Of a stretch of 64,000 nucleotides of DNA, positions 8,699-17,388 are shown one piece after another. This stretch comes from Parvularculaceae bacterium (GTDB lineage: Bacteria > Pseudomonadota > Alphaproteobacteria > Caulobacterales > Parvularculaceae). Both the position numbers and the translations under genes were made by a program. How positions within the stretch are numbered: the first letter of the stretch is position 1; each line of letters starts with the position of its first letter. Location: assembly GCA_028284065.1 (NCBI GenBank), contig JANQSJ010000013.1, positions 53,538 to 117,537 on the forward strand, written 5' to 3'. The notes beneath the pieces were generated by a model. That model was not told where the DNA came from. It saw nothing but the letters and a program-made list of their open reading frames with translations, and made no database searches.

Positions 8699-9616
8699 TT
8701 GGAAGCGCTGGACGAAAAACGGCGCGGCGTGCATGGGCCGCTGACGGCTGCGAATGACGCGCCGCTCCCCGGGATTATCCCGTCGGAAAAGCACATCGTC
8801 GAACAGCTCATCGAAGAGCGGGCGACGACGCTGATCCGTCGCCCGCTTTGGCCCCTCTATCGCGCAATCCTCTATCCGGTCCTGAAGCACCGTCAGGCGG
8901 TCGCCATGGCCGACCGCATCGCCGACATGGGCGGTATGGAGGCGCTGACCACCGTCGCCGACGCGCTATCGCTGGAGGTGACGACGTCGGGCCTTGAAAA
9001 AGTGCCTCAGTCCGGCCGCATCCTGATTGCCGCGACACACCCAACGGGGATCGCCGATGGCGTCGCGATGTTCGACGCGCTCAAGGAAAGGCGACCTGAT
9101 CTCACCTTCTTCGCCAATCGCGACGCCATAAGGGTCGTTCCGCGCTTCGCCGACCTGATGATCCCGGTTGAGTGGGTGATGGAGAAGCGCACGCGCGAAC
9201 GCTCGCGCGAAACCTTGAAGGCCGCGCGCACGGCGTTTTCCGCGGAACGGTGCGTCATCCTCTTTCCCTCTGGCCGCCTCGCCTACATGGACGACGAGAA
9301 ACGCCTCATCGAACAGGAATGGCTGAATTCCGTCGCGATCTTCGCGCGCAAATATGAGTGCGCCATTGTGCCGGCGAACGTCCGCTCCCGGAATTCATGG
9401 GTGTATTACTGGTTCCGCAACCTCAACCAGGAGCTTAGAGACATTACGCTCTTCCGAGAGCTTCTGAACAAGAAGGGCAAAACCTTCGATATCGCTTTCG
9501 GCGATCCGATCGCCCCGGACGACTTGCGGGGCGATCATGACGAGGTCACGACCGCCCTGCGCCGTCACGCCCTGGAAGACGTGCGAGAAGGCCGGCCCTG
9601 GCGTCCGATTGCTTAG
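8699..9616 (+). CDS. PlsC-type lysophospholipid acyltransferase
   Basis: About 305 residues; probable membrane-associated 1-acyl-glycerol-3-phosphate-type acyltransferase. The family catalytic H-x4-D appears as HPTGIAD near residue 113, with the substrate-binding block as LFPSGRLAY near 187. NRDAIRVVPRFADLMIPVEW fits the middle motifs. The start is uncertain: the longest reading uses TTG at 8699 and there is a GTG at 8729; neither has a strong ribosome site. It stands alone between the rph terminator and the CbiM-like gene. The exact acyl acceptor cannot be told from sequence. Confidence 0.8.
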   Translation: MEALDEKRRGVHGPLTAANDAPLPGIIPSEKHIVEQLIEERATTLIRRPLWPLYRAILYPVLKHRQAVAMADRIADMGGMEALTTVADALSLEVTTSGLEKVPQSGRILIAATHPTGIADGVAMFDALKERRPDLTFFANRDAIRVVPRFADLMIPVEWVMEKRTRERSRETLKAARTAFSAERCVILFPSGRLAYMDDEKRLIEQEWLNSVAIFARKYECAIVPANVRSRNSWVYYWFRNLNQELRDITLFRELLNKKGKTFDIAFGDPIAPDDLRGDHDEVTTALRRHALEDVREGRPWRPIA

Positions 9617-9803
9617 GTTTTGTTTGATTAGGTTTTGCCGGGAACTCGATTTCATTTTCCGTCGTCCCTGCCGCATTCGAAGCAATTTTGACCTGGCGCA
9701 AAGACCACGCCGGAAGGCCTTGTCAGGCTGCAATGGCGTTGCGGTCGCGGGGCGCGTGCGCTTCGGGCCAGCCAGGGCAAGACAAGTCAACGGGAAGAGA
9801 GCC
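9617..9803 (+). promoter_or_regulatory. Leader of the CbiM-like gene, possibly structured
   Basis: 187 bp that is GC-rich in its second half, with a GGCGCAAAGACC segment near 9693-9704 and flanking complementary GC blocks. The GCAAAG core loosely resembles the c-di-GMP-I riboswitch class. A B12 box is absent, so it is not a cobalamin riboswitch of the usual type. I cannot fold it here; treat as a lead only. Confidence 0.2.
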
Positions 9804-10487
9804 ATGCATATTGAGCCGGGCGTCGTTGACGGCGCGAAAATGGCGGCGAGCTACGCGACCGCAACCGGATCTGCCGCCGTGGCGGCCACTATGTGCCTTC
9901 ACACACTGAGGAATGACGGCGGCGCGCCGGCATTGCTGCTCCGCAGCATCTTCACCACCGCTTTGGCGCTTATTTTCTTCGAAGTATTGCCCCACTACCC
10001 CATAGGCGTGTCGGAGGTGCATTTCGTTTTCGGGGCGACGCTTTATCTCGTCTTCGGCGCGGGACCGGCGGCGATCGGGCTCGCGGCGGGGCTTCTCCTG
10101 CAAGGCGCGCTCTTTCAGCCCTCGGACCTTCCGCAGTATTTCATCAATGTCACGACACTGATTATTCCGCTTTGGCTCGTCAGCATCGCCGCAAAGCGGC
10201 TGATCGCCCACGACACGCCCTATGTCAGCCTGAAGTTCTGGCAGGTTCTCGCCATGGCCGCCATTTATCAGGGGGGCGTCATTACCATTGTAACGCTCTG
10301 GTCGGTCTATGGCGGCGGGCTTGGCGCTGAGAATCTCACCGCGATCGGCGCATTCGCATCGCGCTATCTTCTGGTGATCCTGGTCGAGCCGGTCGTCGCC
10401 ATGGGGCTCCTCGCCGCCGCGAAAGCGGCGGACCGGAAGGTCACGGCGCCGATCTTCTACAATCGGCTGCACCATACGGTGGCGTAG
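9804..10487 (+). CDS. CbiM-like energy-coupling-factor substrate-binding membrane protein
   Basis: 227-residue integral membrane protein with about six hydrophobic segments. It starts MHIEPGVVDGAK. CbiM/NikM proteins coordinate Co or Ni through an N-terminal Met-His, and this start keeps that MHI beginning, so the protein is placed in the ECF S-component/CbiM group. The longer in-frame reading from 9537 overlaps the previous gene and is rejected; GGGAAGAGAGCC precedes the ATG. No EcfT or ATPase partner is adjacent, so it either uses distant partners or works alone. Substrate not established. Confidence 0.7.
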   Translation: MHIEPGVVDGAKMAASYATATGSAAVAATMCLHTLRNDGGAPALLLRSIFTTALALIFFEVLPHYPIGVSEVHFVFGATLYLVFGAGPAAIGLAAGLLLQGALFQPSDLPQYFINVTTLIIPLWLVSIAAKRLIAHDTPYVSLKFWQVLAMAAIYQGGVITIVTLWSVYGGGLGAENLTAIGAFASRYLLVILVEPVVAMGLLAAAKAADRKVTAPIFYNRLHHTVA

Positions 10488-10508
10488 CGCGCTCGCCGCT
10501 ACGGACAG

Positions 10509-10940
10509 CTATTCGCCATCGGCCTCAGCATCGCCCTTCTTCGGCGGCTCGATCGACCGAAGCGTCAGGTCGCGCAGCGTCACGATGCCGGCGACCTTGC
10601 CATGGTCGAGGACGAGCGCGCGGGTCAGGCGGAAGCGCATCAGCAGGCGCACGACATATTTGATGTTCATGGCGGCGTCGACGGTGACGGCCGGCTTGTT
10701 CATGATCTCGTAGACATTAACGCGTTCCGGCGCGCGGTCGGTGCTGACGATGTGCTCGGCGACGTCGTGGACGGCGAGCAGTCCGTACTCATCGCCTTCA
10801 TAGCGCTTGTCGACGACGAGCGAGGAGAATCCGCGCTCGCGCATCAGCTCCACGGCCTGCGATACGGTCGCGAGACCGTCAATCACGACGGGGTTTGTCG
10901 TCATCACCTCACGGACGGGGATATACTTCGTCTCGGTCAT
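10509..10940 (-). CDS. Tandem CBS-domain protein
   Basis: 143-residue soluble protein made of two CBS motifs: VREVMTTNPVVIDGLATVSQAV at the start and VYEIMNKPAVTVDAAMNIKYVVRLL in the middle, ending with VAGIVTLRDLTLRSI. CBS pairs bind adenine nucleotides and act as energy or ligand sensors. It is the last gene of a minus-strand run with a PII-like protein and two DUF1538 membrane proteins. Its ATG overlaps the PII-like stop by 4 bp, so coupled translation and a regulatory role on the membrane pair are likely. Confidence 0.85.
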   Translation of the reverse strand: MTETKYIPVREVMTTNPVVIDGLATVSQAVELMRERGFSSLVVDKRYEGDEYGLLAVHDVAEHIVSTDRAPERVNVYEIMNKPAVTVDAAMNIKYVVRLLMRFRLTRALVLDHGKVAGIVTLRDLTLRSIEPPKKGDAEADGE

Positions 10941-11287
10941 ATCTGATCCTGGATTTCCCGCTGAATGTTCTCGATCTGATTCCTGAGGCCGACGGCGTCC
11001 TCAATGTCGATCTGGAAGGCGACGCCGGCGCCGGGTTCTTCTTCGAAACGGCCGGCGCGGGCGACGGCCTCGAGGATCGCCCGGCTCAGGTGCTCCTCCA
11101 CGAGGAACAGGACGACGTCGCGCTGGCCCTCCAATGTCAGTCCAAAGAAGGTCTTTTTGGGCTTCAGCCCTTCGCCGTGCGCCGCCGTGATCGTGGTCGA
11201 GCCCGTGGCCCCCGCTTCTCGGCCCGCTTCGTTGACGGCGTCGGTCTTTTCATCGGTGACGAGCGCCATAATCAGCTTGAACTTCAT
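10937..11287 (-). CDS. PII-like signalling protein linked to DUF1538
   Basis: 116 residues with a ferredoxin-like PII fold by pattern: MKFKLIMALVTDEKTDAV, a loop region with GSTTITAAHGEGLKPKKTFFGL, then RDVVLFLVEEHLSRAIL and GAGVAFQIDIEDAVGL. The canonical uridylylated T-loop tyrosine context of GlnB/GlnK is not seen, so it is a PII relative and not a nitrogen PII proper. It overlaps both neighbours by 4 bp (DUF1538 upstream, CBS downstream). By context it would sense a small ligand and gate the DUF1538 proteins. Confidence 0.8.
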   Translation of the reverse strand: MKFKLIMALVTDEKTDAVNEAGREAGATGSTTITAAHGEGLKPKKTFFGLTLEGQRDVVLFLVEEHLSRAILEAVARAGRFEEEPGAGVAFQIDIEDAVGLRNQIENIQREIQDQI

Positions 11288-12102
11288 GACTCGCTTCCTT
11301 CCGAAGGGGCCTCGGCCCGTTTCGCGTTGTTCCAGTTGGCCCAGGCCCGCGAGCCCTGCGCATAGCCCATGACCGTAATCATCGGAAAGAGGCTGGCGAG
11401 GGCGATGAGCCCGAAACCGTCGATGAGCGGGCTGCGGCCCGGCACCGTGGAGGCGAGGCCGAGCCCGAGCGCGGTGACCAGCGGCACGGTGACGGTCGAG
11501 GTCGTCACGCCGCCCGAATCATAGGCGAGCGGAATAATCTCCTTCGGCGCGAACATGGTCTGGATAATGACGACGAGATATCCCGCCATCATGAAGACGT
11601 GGAGCGGCGCCCCGGTGACGATGCGGAACGCGCCAAGCGCAATTGACGCGGCGACGCCGATGGCGACGGCGATCCGGAGCGCGAACGCCTTCACCGACCC
11701 GCTGGACGCTTCGTCCGCCTTCAGGGACACCGCGATGAGCGAGGGTTCGGCGATCGTCGTCGAAAACCCGATGGCGGCCGCGAAGATATAGACCCAGTAG
11801 TATTTGAGCCAGGGGATCTCCTCGCCGGCGGCCGGCGCGCCCGCCTCGCCGAAGACGAAGGCGGGGTCGGTCAGCTGCTCGGCCATGGTCGACCCGAGCG
11901 GAAACAGCGCCTTTTCAAGGCCGACCAGAAACAGCGCCAGGCCGACGATCACATAGACGAAGCCGACCAGCACCTCCTTCAGATGCGGCACGGGCTTGCG
12001 AAGGACGGCGAGCTGAAAAAAGGCGAGAATAAGCGCGATTGGCGCGACGTCGCGAATGGTCAAGAGGAAGACGCCGAGGATATTCGTCAGCTCCGCAATC
12101 AT
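11284..12102 (-). CDS. DUF1538 membrane protein, second of a pair
   Basis: 272-residue membrane protein with about seven hydrophobic segments. It repeats the core of its neighbour: [26 protein letters not shown] and [18 protein letters not shown]. The start is placed at ATG 12102 (MIAELTNILG); the longer reading to 12888 is another frame of the neighbour gene. DUF1538 proteins have no assigned substrate; the paired arrangement and adjacent PII-like and CBS proteins suggest a nucleotide-regulated transporter or channel. An insert with FVFGEAGAPAAGEEIPWLKYY distinguishes it from its partner. Confidence 0.85.
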   Translation of the reverse strand: MIAELTNILGVFLLTIRDVAPIALILAFFQLAVLRKPVPHLKEVLVGFVYVIVGLALFLVGLEKALFPLGSTMAEQLTDPAFVFGEAGAPAAGEEIPWLKYYWVYIFAAAIGFSTTIAEPSLIAVSLKADEASSGSVKAFALRIAVAIGVAASIALGAFRIVTGAPLHVFMMAGYLVVIIQTMFAPKEIIPLAYDSGGVTTSTVTVPLVTALGLGLASTVPGRSPLIDGFGLIALASLFPMITVMGYAQGSRAWANWNNAKRAEAPSEGSES

Positions 12103-12110
12103 CTCCCCTC

Positions 12111-12878
12111 CTACGCGACCATCCCATACACAAGAACGAAGAGGATCGGGGTAAGGCTCGCGAATGCGATAAGTCCGAACCCGTCGATCAGCGGATTGCG
12201 GCCCTTGATGACTGTGGAAAGGCCGATGCCGAGCGCCGTCACCAGCGGCACCGTGATGGTCGAGGTCGTCACCCCGCCGGAGTCGTAGGCGATGCCGATG
12301 ATCTCGCGCGGCGCAAACTGGGTGAGGGCGACGATCAGCACATAGCCGCCGATGATGAACCACTGGATCGGCCAGCCGAGCAGGATTCGCATGACGCCGA
12401 TGATGAGCGAGACGCCCACCGACACCGCCACCGTGTAGCGCAGGCCAAGCGCGTAGCCTGCCTCCTCGCCCGGCGCGAGGCCGCCTTCGGCCGCCTTGAC
12501 GGACGCGGCTTCGCCCGCGACGGCGATGAGCGCCGGCTCCGCGACGGTCGTGCCGAAGCCGAGCGCGAAGGCGAAGGCGAGAAGCCAGACCGCCGAGCCC
12601 TTGGTCGCGAAGGCGCCGGCCATGGATTCGCCGATCGGGAAGAGCCCGATCTCCAGTCCGCGGATGAAAAGCGCAAGGCCGAAAAGCACCGCGATGAGGC
12701 CGAAAACGACGCCGAAGAAATCCGGAAAGGGCTGACGCAGAACGACAATCTGAAAAAACGCGACGACGCCGACGATCGGCGCAAGGTCCCGCGCGGACTC
12801 CTTCAGGAGCCGACCGAAATCGGCGAGCGCCGGCGGCAGGGAAATCGAAGGCGGCGTGAAACGTGTCGGCGCGGTCAT
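12111..12878 (-). CDS. DUF1538 membrane protein, first of a pair
   Basis: 255-residue polytopic membrane protein homologous to the gene 8 bp downstream: both share [17 protein letters not shown] starts, [34 protein letters not shown] and [15 protein letters not shown]. The glycine-rich [17 protein letters not shown] stretch looks like a re-entrant or substrate-contacting segment. Two half-size relatives side by side suggest an obligate heterodimer formed by duplication. Function is unknown. Confidence 0.85.
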   Translation of the reverse strand: MTAPTRFTPPSISLPPALADFGRLLKESARDLAPIVGVVAFFQIVVLRQPFPDFFGVVFGLIAVLFGLALFIRGLEIGLFPIGESMAGAFATKGSAVWLLAFAFALGFGTTVAEPALIAVAGEAASVKAAEGGLAPGEEAGYALGLRYTVAVSVGVSLIIGVMRILLGWPIQWFIIGGYVLIVALTQFAPREIIGIAYDSGGVTTSTITVPLVTALGIGLSTVIKGRNPLIDGFGLIAFASLTPILFVLVYGMVA

Positions 12879-12936
12879 TGCGGCGCACTATTTACTGATT
12901 TTGCGCGCCGCGACAGCGGCTTTTTCGCCCGCCGCC

Positions 12937-14469
12937 TTACGCTTCGGCAAGCGACGCGCGCACCTGAGGCATGATCCGTCGACTGACGGGCAACGGGTCG
13001 CCCTCCGCGACGGCGAGGCTGCCTGCGCCGGAGGATGCGCGGCTAAGGCCGCGGATGAAATCCACATTGACGAGATGCGATCGATGCACGCGCAGGAAGG
13101 AGGAGGGAAGCGTCCGTTCGAGATCCGACAGCGTGCCGGCGTGAAGAATGCGGCGCGCGCCGATCATGCGCACTTCCACATAGTCGCCCGCGCCTGAGCA
13201 GGCGATAATCTCGTCGGGACTGGCGAAAACGGACGCGCCGCCATCCTTCAGCGCCAACCGCTGCGGCGTCTTGCGCCGCTCCGCCGCCGCCAGGGCCTCC
13301 TCGAGCCGTTCAGCGCGCGCCGCTTCGTCACGGCGCGCGGCGCGTTCGTTGGCGAGGGCCCGCGCCTCGAGCACGAAAAGGAAAAGCAGCATGCCGGCGA
13401 AGGCGAAATAGAAGTTCGCGTCAAGGAAGTCGGTCGGCCGCAACAGCGCGACGGCGATCAACGCCGCAAAAGAGGCGGCCACCCAGGGCGCGGCGGGCCA
13501 ATGGGCGTCGTCGTCTTGCGGTCGCAACGCGCGCCAGGCGGCGGCGACGCACGCCGCGGCGGCGGCCGTCAGAAAGGCCAGCAACGCCTTGGCGTCGAAC
13601 CCGGGCGCAGCGAGCGCTGCGGCGGTCGCCGCCGCCAGCGTCATTGCGTAAAACGCCGGCGCGAATTTCACGCGCGCGCGCGCAAAGACATAGGCGCAGA
13701 GCGCCGCGCCGACGCCCCCCGACGCGACCACGATGGCGATCAGCCGCGCGTCATGCAGGGGGTACGGATACGAAAAAGCGCCCCGCGCGGCCTCGGCAAG
13801 CAATTGCAGTCCTGCGAGCGCCGACGCCGCCGCGAGCAGCGCCGCCGGCAGCTTTTTCTCCGCCTTCGCGGCCGCTGCGCCGAAATAGAATGCGCCGGCC
13901 AGAAACGCGCCGAATGTCAGGATCGACGGCGCGTAAGCGGAGAGGATCACCTGATCCGGCCGTTGGTAGGAGGCGATGGCGAGGCCATGGGTTGGATAGG
14001 CCAGCCTGATCAGCCCATGGTGGGAGGAAATCCGGATATCGATGTCATTGTCGCCGTCGCGAATAAGGCCTCTCGGCGCGTAGAAGACCGAGTCCATCCT
14101 GCCGATCCGCTCCTTGGCGGGGTCAGCGGAGGGACGGCCATTGGCGCCGAGCCGGACGCCGTTCAACCACATCTCGCTGGACGCCTTAGCGGCGAAATAG
14201 ATGCCGACCGGGACATCAGGCGGCGCTGAATCAGCGCCGATCTCCACCCGCGCCTGAACCCAGAGGCTGCGGCCCTGCGGGTCAACCTGGTAGATCTTCT
14301 TGTCGGTTTCGCACTCAGGCCCATCAAAAGACGGCGGCGCGGCCTCGCCGAGGTCCGGACAGATGCGCACAGGAACGTCGTAAGGAGAGCCTGCGCCGCG
14401 CGGCTCAGCGCTCGCTACGGCGACCAGGAAGAACGGCGCCAGAATTCCGAGAATGCGCTTCATCGACAT
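12937..14469 (-). CDS. Membrane-bound LytTR transcription regulator with 7TM sensor
   Basis: 510 residues. A signal peptide (FFLVAVASAEP) leads to an extracytoplasmic beta-rich domain (residues about 25-165, with SLWVQARVEI and SEMWLNGVRLG like 7TMR-DISM extracellular modules). About seven membrane segments follow (170-375), then a short coiled coil, and a C-terminal LytTR DNA-binding domain (about 400-505: GDYVEVRMIGARRILHAGTL, LPSSFLRVHRSHLVNVDFI). It would carry an outside signal directly to DNA without a phosphorelay. It lies 58 bp upstream of the DUF1538 pair on the same strand and may control that operon. Confidence 0.82.
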   Translation of the reverse strand: MSMKRILGILAPFFLVAVASAEPRGAGSPYDVPVRICPDLGEAAPPSFDGPECETDKKIYQVDPQGRSLWVQARVEIGADSAPPDVPVGIYFAAKASSEMWLNGVRLGANGRPSADPAKERIGRMDSVFYAPRGLIRDGDNDIDIRISSHHGLIRLAYPTHGLAIASYQRPDQVILSAYAPSILTFGAFLAGAFYFGAAAAKAEKKLPAALLAAASALAGLQLLAEAARGAFSYPYPLHDARLIAIVVASGGVGAALCAYVFARARVKFAPAFYAMTLAAATAAALAAPGFDAKALLAFLTAAAAACVAAAWRALRPQDDDAHWPAAPWVAASFAALIAVALLRPTDFLDANFYFAFAGMLLFLFVLEARALANERAARRDEAARAERLEEALAAAERRKTPQRLALKDGGASVFASPDEIIACSGAGDYVEVRMIGARRILHAGTLSDLERTLPSSFLRVHRSHLVNVDFIRGLSRASSGAGSLAVAEGDPLPVSRRIMPQVRASLAEA

Positions 14470-14613
14470 GGCGCGACCGTAGACCGTTCGACGGGCGCGC
14501 CGCAGCGCCGTCGGCCGATTTTCCCGCGCCGCTCGTCGATCCCGGGCGGATTTTCTGGAGCTCTGCGGCCACTTTCAGCCCCGCCTGTCCAGCCAAAGAG
14601 GCCTGCCTCCCAA

Positions 14614-16065
14614 ATGCGCCGCACGACCGCCAAAGCCATCTGCACCATTTCAATCATCGCCCTTGCCGCATGCGTTGCGGCGCCCGACCCCGCGGCGCCA
14701 ATAGCGCCTCTGGCGACGACTTTTGTCAGCCAGGAAGAGGAGCAAGTCGTCTTTCGGCCGAATGACGGCGAGGAGACGGACGCGTTCGAGGGGGCGCTTC
14801 AGGTCCCGGAAAACCGGTCACACCCCAACAGTCGATCGATCGCGTTGCGATATGTCCGGTTTCCGTCGACCGACGAGAAAGCGGGGCCGCCGATCGTGTA
14901 CCTCTCGGGCGGACCCGGCGGCTCCGGGATCGCCACCGCCAAAGGCCGGCGCTTTCCGCTGTTTATGGCGATGCGACGGTTCGGCGACGTGATCGCCTTG
15001 GATCAGCGCGGGACAGGGGCGTCGGACGCGCCGCCGGAATGCGCGACGTCAGTCGTGGTCCCGACGACGGAACCGACGACCGACGCCGCGTTCGCTCGCC
15101 TCCACCGCCAAAGCGCCCGCGAATGCGCCGCGTTCTGGGCGGCGGAGGGCGTTGACCTCGCCGGCTACACAACTGCTGAAAGCGTCGCCGACCTCGACGC
15201 CCTGCGCCGCCATCTCGGCGCTGAAAAGATGTCGCTCTGGGGCATCTCCTACGGCAGCCACCTCGCGCTCGCCGCCATGAAGGACTTGCCGGGCCGCATC
15301 GACCGCGTCGTCATCGCAAGTGTCGAAGGCCTCGATCAGACCGTGAAACTCCCCTCGCGCACGGACGATTACGTCGCGCGCCTTGGCGCCGCCGCCGGCA
15401 TGGACGATTTGCCGGCGCTCATGCGCCGCGTCCATGCGCGCCTCGACGCCGAGCCGCAGCCGATCAACCTCAGGACGCGCGACGGCGGGACGGCTCCCTA
15501 CCTCCTCCAGCGGCGCGACATGCAAATGATCGCAAGCGCCATGATCGCCGACCCGGAGCGGGCGTTTATGCTGATCCAGCTCTATCAGGCCGCGGACGCG
15601 GGCGCGTTCGATGTGATCGCGCAAGTATTGGGTCGCTTCGCCAGGCCGGGCGCGCCGATTTCATGGCGCGCGATGCCGCTCGCGATGGACAGGGCGTCCG
15701 GCGTCTCAGATGCGCGCCTCGCCCGCATCCGGGCGGAAGCGAAGAGGAGCCTCCTCGGCGACTACCTCAATTTCCCGATGCCGCATCTGGTGGACGAGCT
15801 GACGGACCTAGACCTTGGTCCGGATTTCCGCCGCGATCCGCAGTCGGACATTCCTACCCTCGTGCTGACAGGAACACTCGACGGGCGAACCTATCCAGCC
15901 GGCCAGGTCGAAGCGACCGCGGGCTTGTCAAATGCGATTCATGTGCGCGTTGAGGGCGCCGGGCACAATCTATTCATGTCGTCGCCCGACGTTCAGGCCG
16001 TCATTGAGGACTTCATGGCCGGGAAGCCGGTGCGGACAAGTGCAATCAAGGCGGCCCGTCCTTAA
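14614..16065 (+). CDS. Secreted alpha/beta hydrolase, S33 peptidase-like lipoprotein
   Basis: 483 residues. The N-terminus ends in the lipobox LAAC at about residue 20, predicting a lipoprotein. The fold is alpha/beta hydrolase: IVYLSGGPGGSG oxyanion region, ALDQRGTGASD, nucleophile elbow WGISYGSH near residue 211, acid LVLTGTLDGRTYP, and histidine in EGAGHNLF. This pattern is that of proline iminopeptidase/tripeptidyl aminopeptidase relatives (S33). It is convergent with the ABC ATPase gene, overlapping it by 4 bp. Confidence 0.82.
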   Translation: MRRTTAKAICTISIIALAACVAAPDPAAPIAPLATTFVSQEEEQVVFRPNDGEETDAFEGALQVPENRSHPNSRSIALRYVRFPSTDEKAGPPIVYLSGGPGGSGIATAKGRRFPLFMAMRRFGDVIALDQRGTGASDAPPECATSVVVPTTEPTTDAAFARLHRQSARECAAFWAAEGVDLAGYTTAESVADLDALRRHLGAEKMSLWGISYGSHLALAAMKDLPGRIDRVVIASVEGLDQTVKLPSRTDDYVARLGAAAGMDDLPALMRRVHARLDAEPQPINLRTRDGGTAPYLLQRRDMQMIASAMIADPERAFMLIQLYQAADAGAFDVIAQVLGRFARPGAPISWRAMPLAMDRASGVSDARLARIRAEAKRSLLGDYLNFPMPHLVDELTDLDLGPDFRRDPQSDIPTLVLTGTLDGRTYPAGQVEATAGLSNAIHVRVEGAGHNLFMSSPDVQAVIEDFMAGKPVRTSAIKAARP

Positions 16066-17006
16066 GCGCTTTTGCGATAGGTCAGGTCGAGGAAGATATC
16101 CTCAAGGTCCGGTTCATCCGTCGTCAAATCTTTCACCGCGACGCCCGCGATGGCGAGCCGTTCTAGGATGTCGCGCACCCGGCCCTCGCTCGGCTTGTAG
16201 GGAATGGCGATGACGCCGTCCTCATGAAGCTCCGCCTTAAAGGGGGCGAGGTCGGGGGCGGCGGCAAGCGGGTCGGCCGGCGTGACGTGCAGGACCTTTC
16301 TGTCGAGCGAGGCGAGGAGCTTCTCCGTCGGCTCGCAGGCGACGACTTCACCATGATTGATGATCGCAATCTCGTCGCACAGCTCCTGCGCCTCTTCGAG
16401 ATAGTGCGTGGTCAGAACGATTGTCACGCCCCTCTTATGCAGGTCGACGACCTGCTCCCAAAGCTGTTTGCGCAGTTCAATGTCGACGCCGGCCGTCGGC
16501 TCGTCGAGAATGAGGATCGGCGGCGCGTGCACCATCGCCTTCGCCACCAGAAGCCGCCGCTTCATGCCGCCGGATAACTGGCGCACATAGGCGTCGGCCT
16601 TGTCCGCGAGGCCGAGCGATTCGAGGATCTCCATCGTCCGGCGCTCGGCCGGCGGCACGCCATAGAGCCCGGCGGTGATCTCCAGCGATTCCTTGGGCGT
16701 GAAGAAAACGTCGGTGGTGATCTCCTGCGGGACGACGCCAATCGCGGCGCGGGCCTGGCGCGGATTCCGGTCGATGTCGAAGCCCCACACCATGACCTCG
16801 CCCGCTGTCTTGTTCACAAGGCCGGAGAGAATGTTGATGAATGTCGACTTGCCGGCGCCGTTCGGGCCCAGAAGGCCGAAGATCGAGCCTGCGCGGATGG
16901 TGAGGTCGATGCCTTTCAGCGCCTCCTTGGCGGGCGCCTTCTTGGTGGCGGCGTAGGTCTTCTTGAGGCCGCGCGCGGCGATGGCGATCTGGTCGTCACG
17001 GTGCAT
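16062..17006 (-). CDS. ABC transporter ATP-binding protein, YadG-type
   Basis: 314-residue ATPase with Walker A GPNGAGKST, Q-loop VVPQE, signature LSGGMKRR, Walker B LILDEPTAGVD and the switch histidine in LTTHYLEE. The family resembles YadG-like exporters of the ABC-2 type. The C-terminal 80 residues form the usual accessory domain. No ABC-2 permease is adjacent in this orientation; the neighbours are a convergent hydrolase and a divergent zinc-ribbon gene, so the membrane partner must be encoded elsewhere. Confidence 0.9.
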   Translation of the reverse strand: MHRDDQIAIAARGLKKTYAATKKAPAKEALKGIDLTIRAGSIFGLLGPNGAGKSTFINILSGLVNKTAGEVMVWGFDIDRNPRQARAAIGVVPQEITTDVFFTPKESLEITAGLYGVPPAERRTMEILESLGLADKADAYVRQLSGGMKRRLLVAKAMVHAPPILILDEPTAGVDIELRKQLWEQVVDLHKRGVTIVLTTHYLEEAQELCDEIAIINHGEVVACEPTEKLLASLDRKVLHVTPADPLAAAPDLAPFKAELHEDGVIAIPYKPSEGRVRDILERLAIAGVAVKDLTTDEPDLEDIFLDLTYRKSA

Positions 17007-17178
17007 GGGGCGTCATTTTCCTTTCGCAGGCGCGGATAGAGTTCACATAGGGCCGGGCGCCGCGCCGCGAAAGGGCGACCGGCGACGCGCCACGTCCACG
17101 CGCAGGCGCGAAACGCTTGACGGCGAGCGCCGCAATGGCGGAAGACGCCTTCCAACACGCCAACCACCGAGGCGCAAA

Positions 17179-17388
17179 ATGGATAACGCCGCGAAAGGCG
17201 CAACTGACGGGAATGGCCTGCCCCCGCCGGAGACAATCTATGTTGACCAGCACCGCATCTCCTGCGACGGCGGAGGCGGCCCGCTAGGCCACCCGAAGGT
17301 CTGGTATTCGCTGGAGGACGGCCGCGCGGTTTGCGGCTATTGCGGGCGGTTGTTTATCTACGACCCTGAGAAGGCGTCGCGCCGCTAA
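17179..17388 (+). CDS. Zinc-finger domain protein, NDUFS6-like
   Basis: 69-residue protein with IYVDQHRISCDGG, GPLGHPKVWYSL and the C-terminal CGYCGRLFIYD. The Cys, His and CxxC ligands match the zinc-binding domain of the mitochondrial complex I accessory subunit NDUFS6 and its alphaproteobacterial relatives. In bacteria the complex I link is inferred. Start at ATG 17179; the longer reading lies in an antisense region. It overlaps the end of the downstream minus-strand permease by 4 bp. Confidence 0.82.
   Translation: MDNAAKGATDGNGLPPPETIYVDQHRISCDGGGGPLGHPKVWYSLEDGRAVCGYCGRLFIYDPEKASRR

Noticed and set aside
9617..9803. Cobalamin riboswitch upstream of the CbiM-like gene
   Set aside because: The B12-box sequence GCCACTG is not present in the leader.
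11284..12888. A 534-codon reading of the second DUF1538 gene extending back through the first
   Set aside because: The first 262 codons are an alternative frame of the neighbouring DUF1538 gene; the real protein starts at 12102 with family-like sequence.
12039..12974. A 311-codon open frame antisense to the DUF1538 pair
   Set aside because: Arg/Asp/His-rich composition with no motif, entirely opposite to a clear membrane protein gene.
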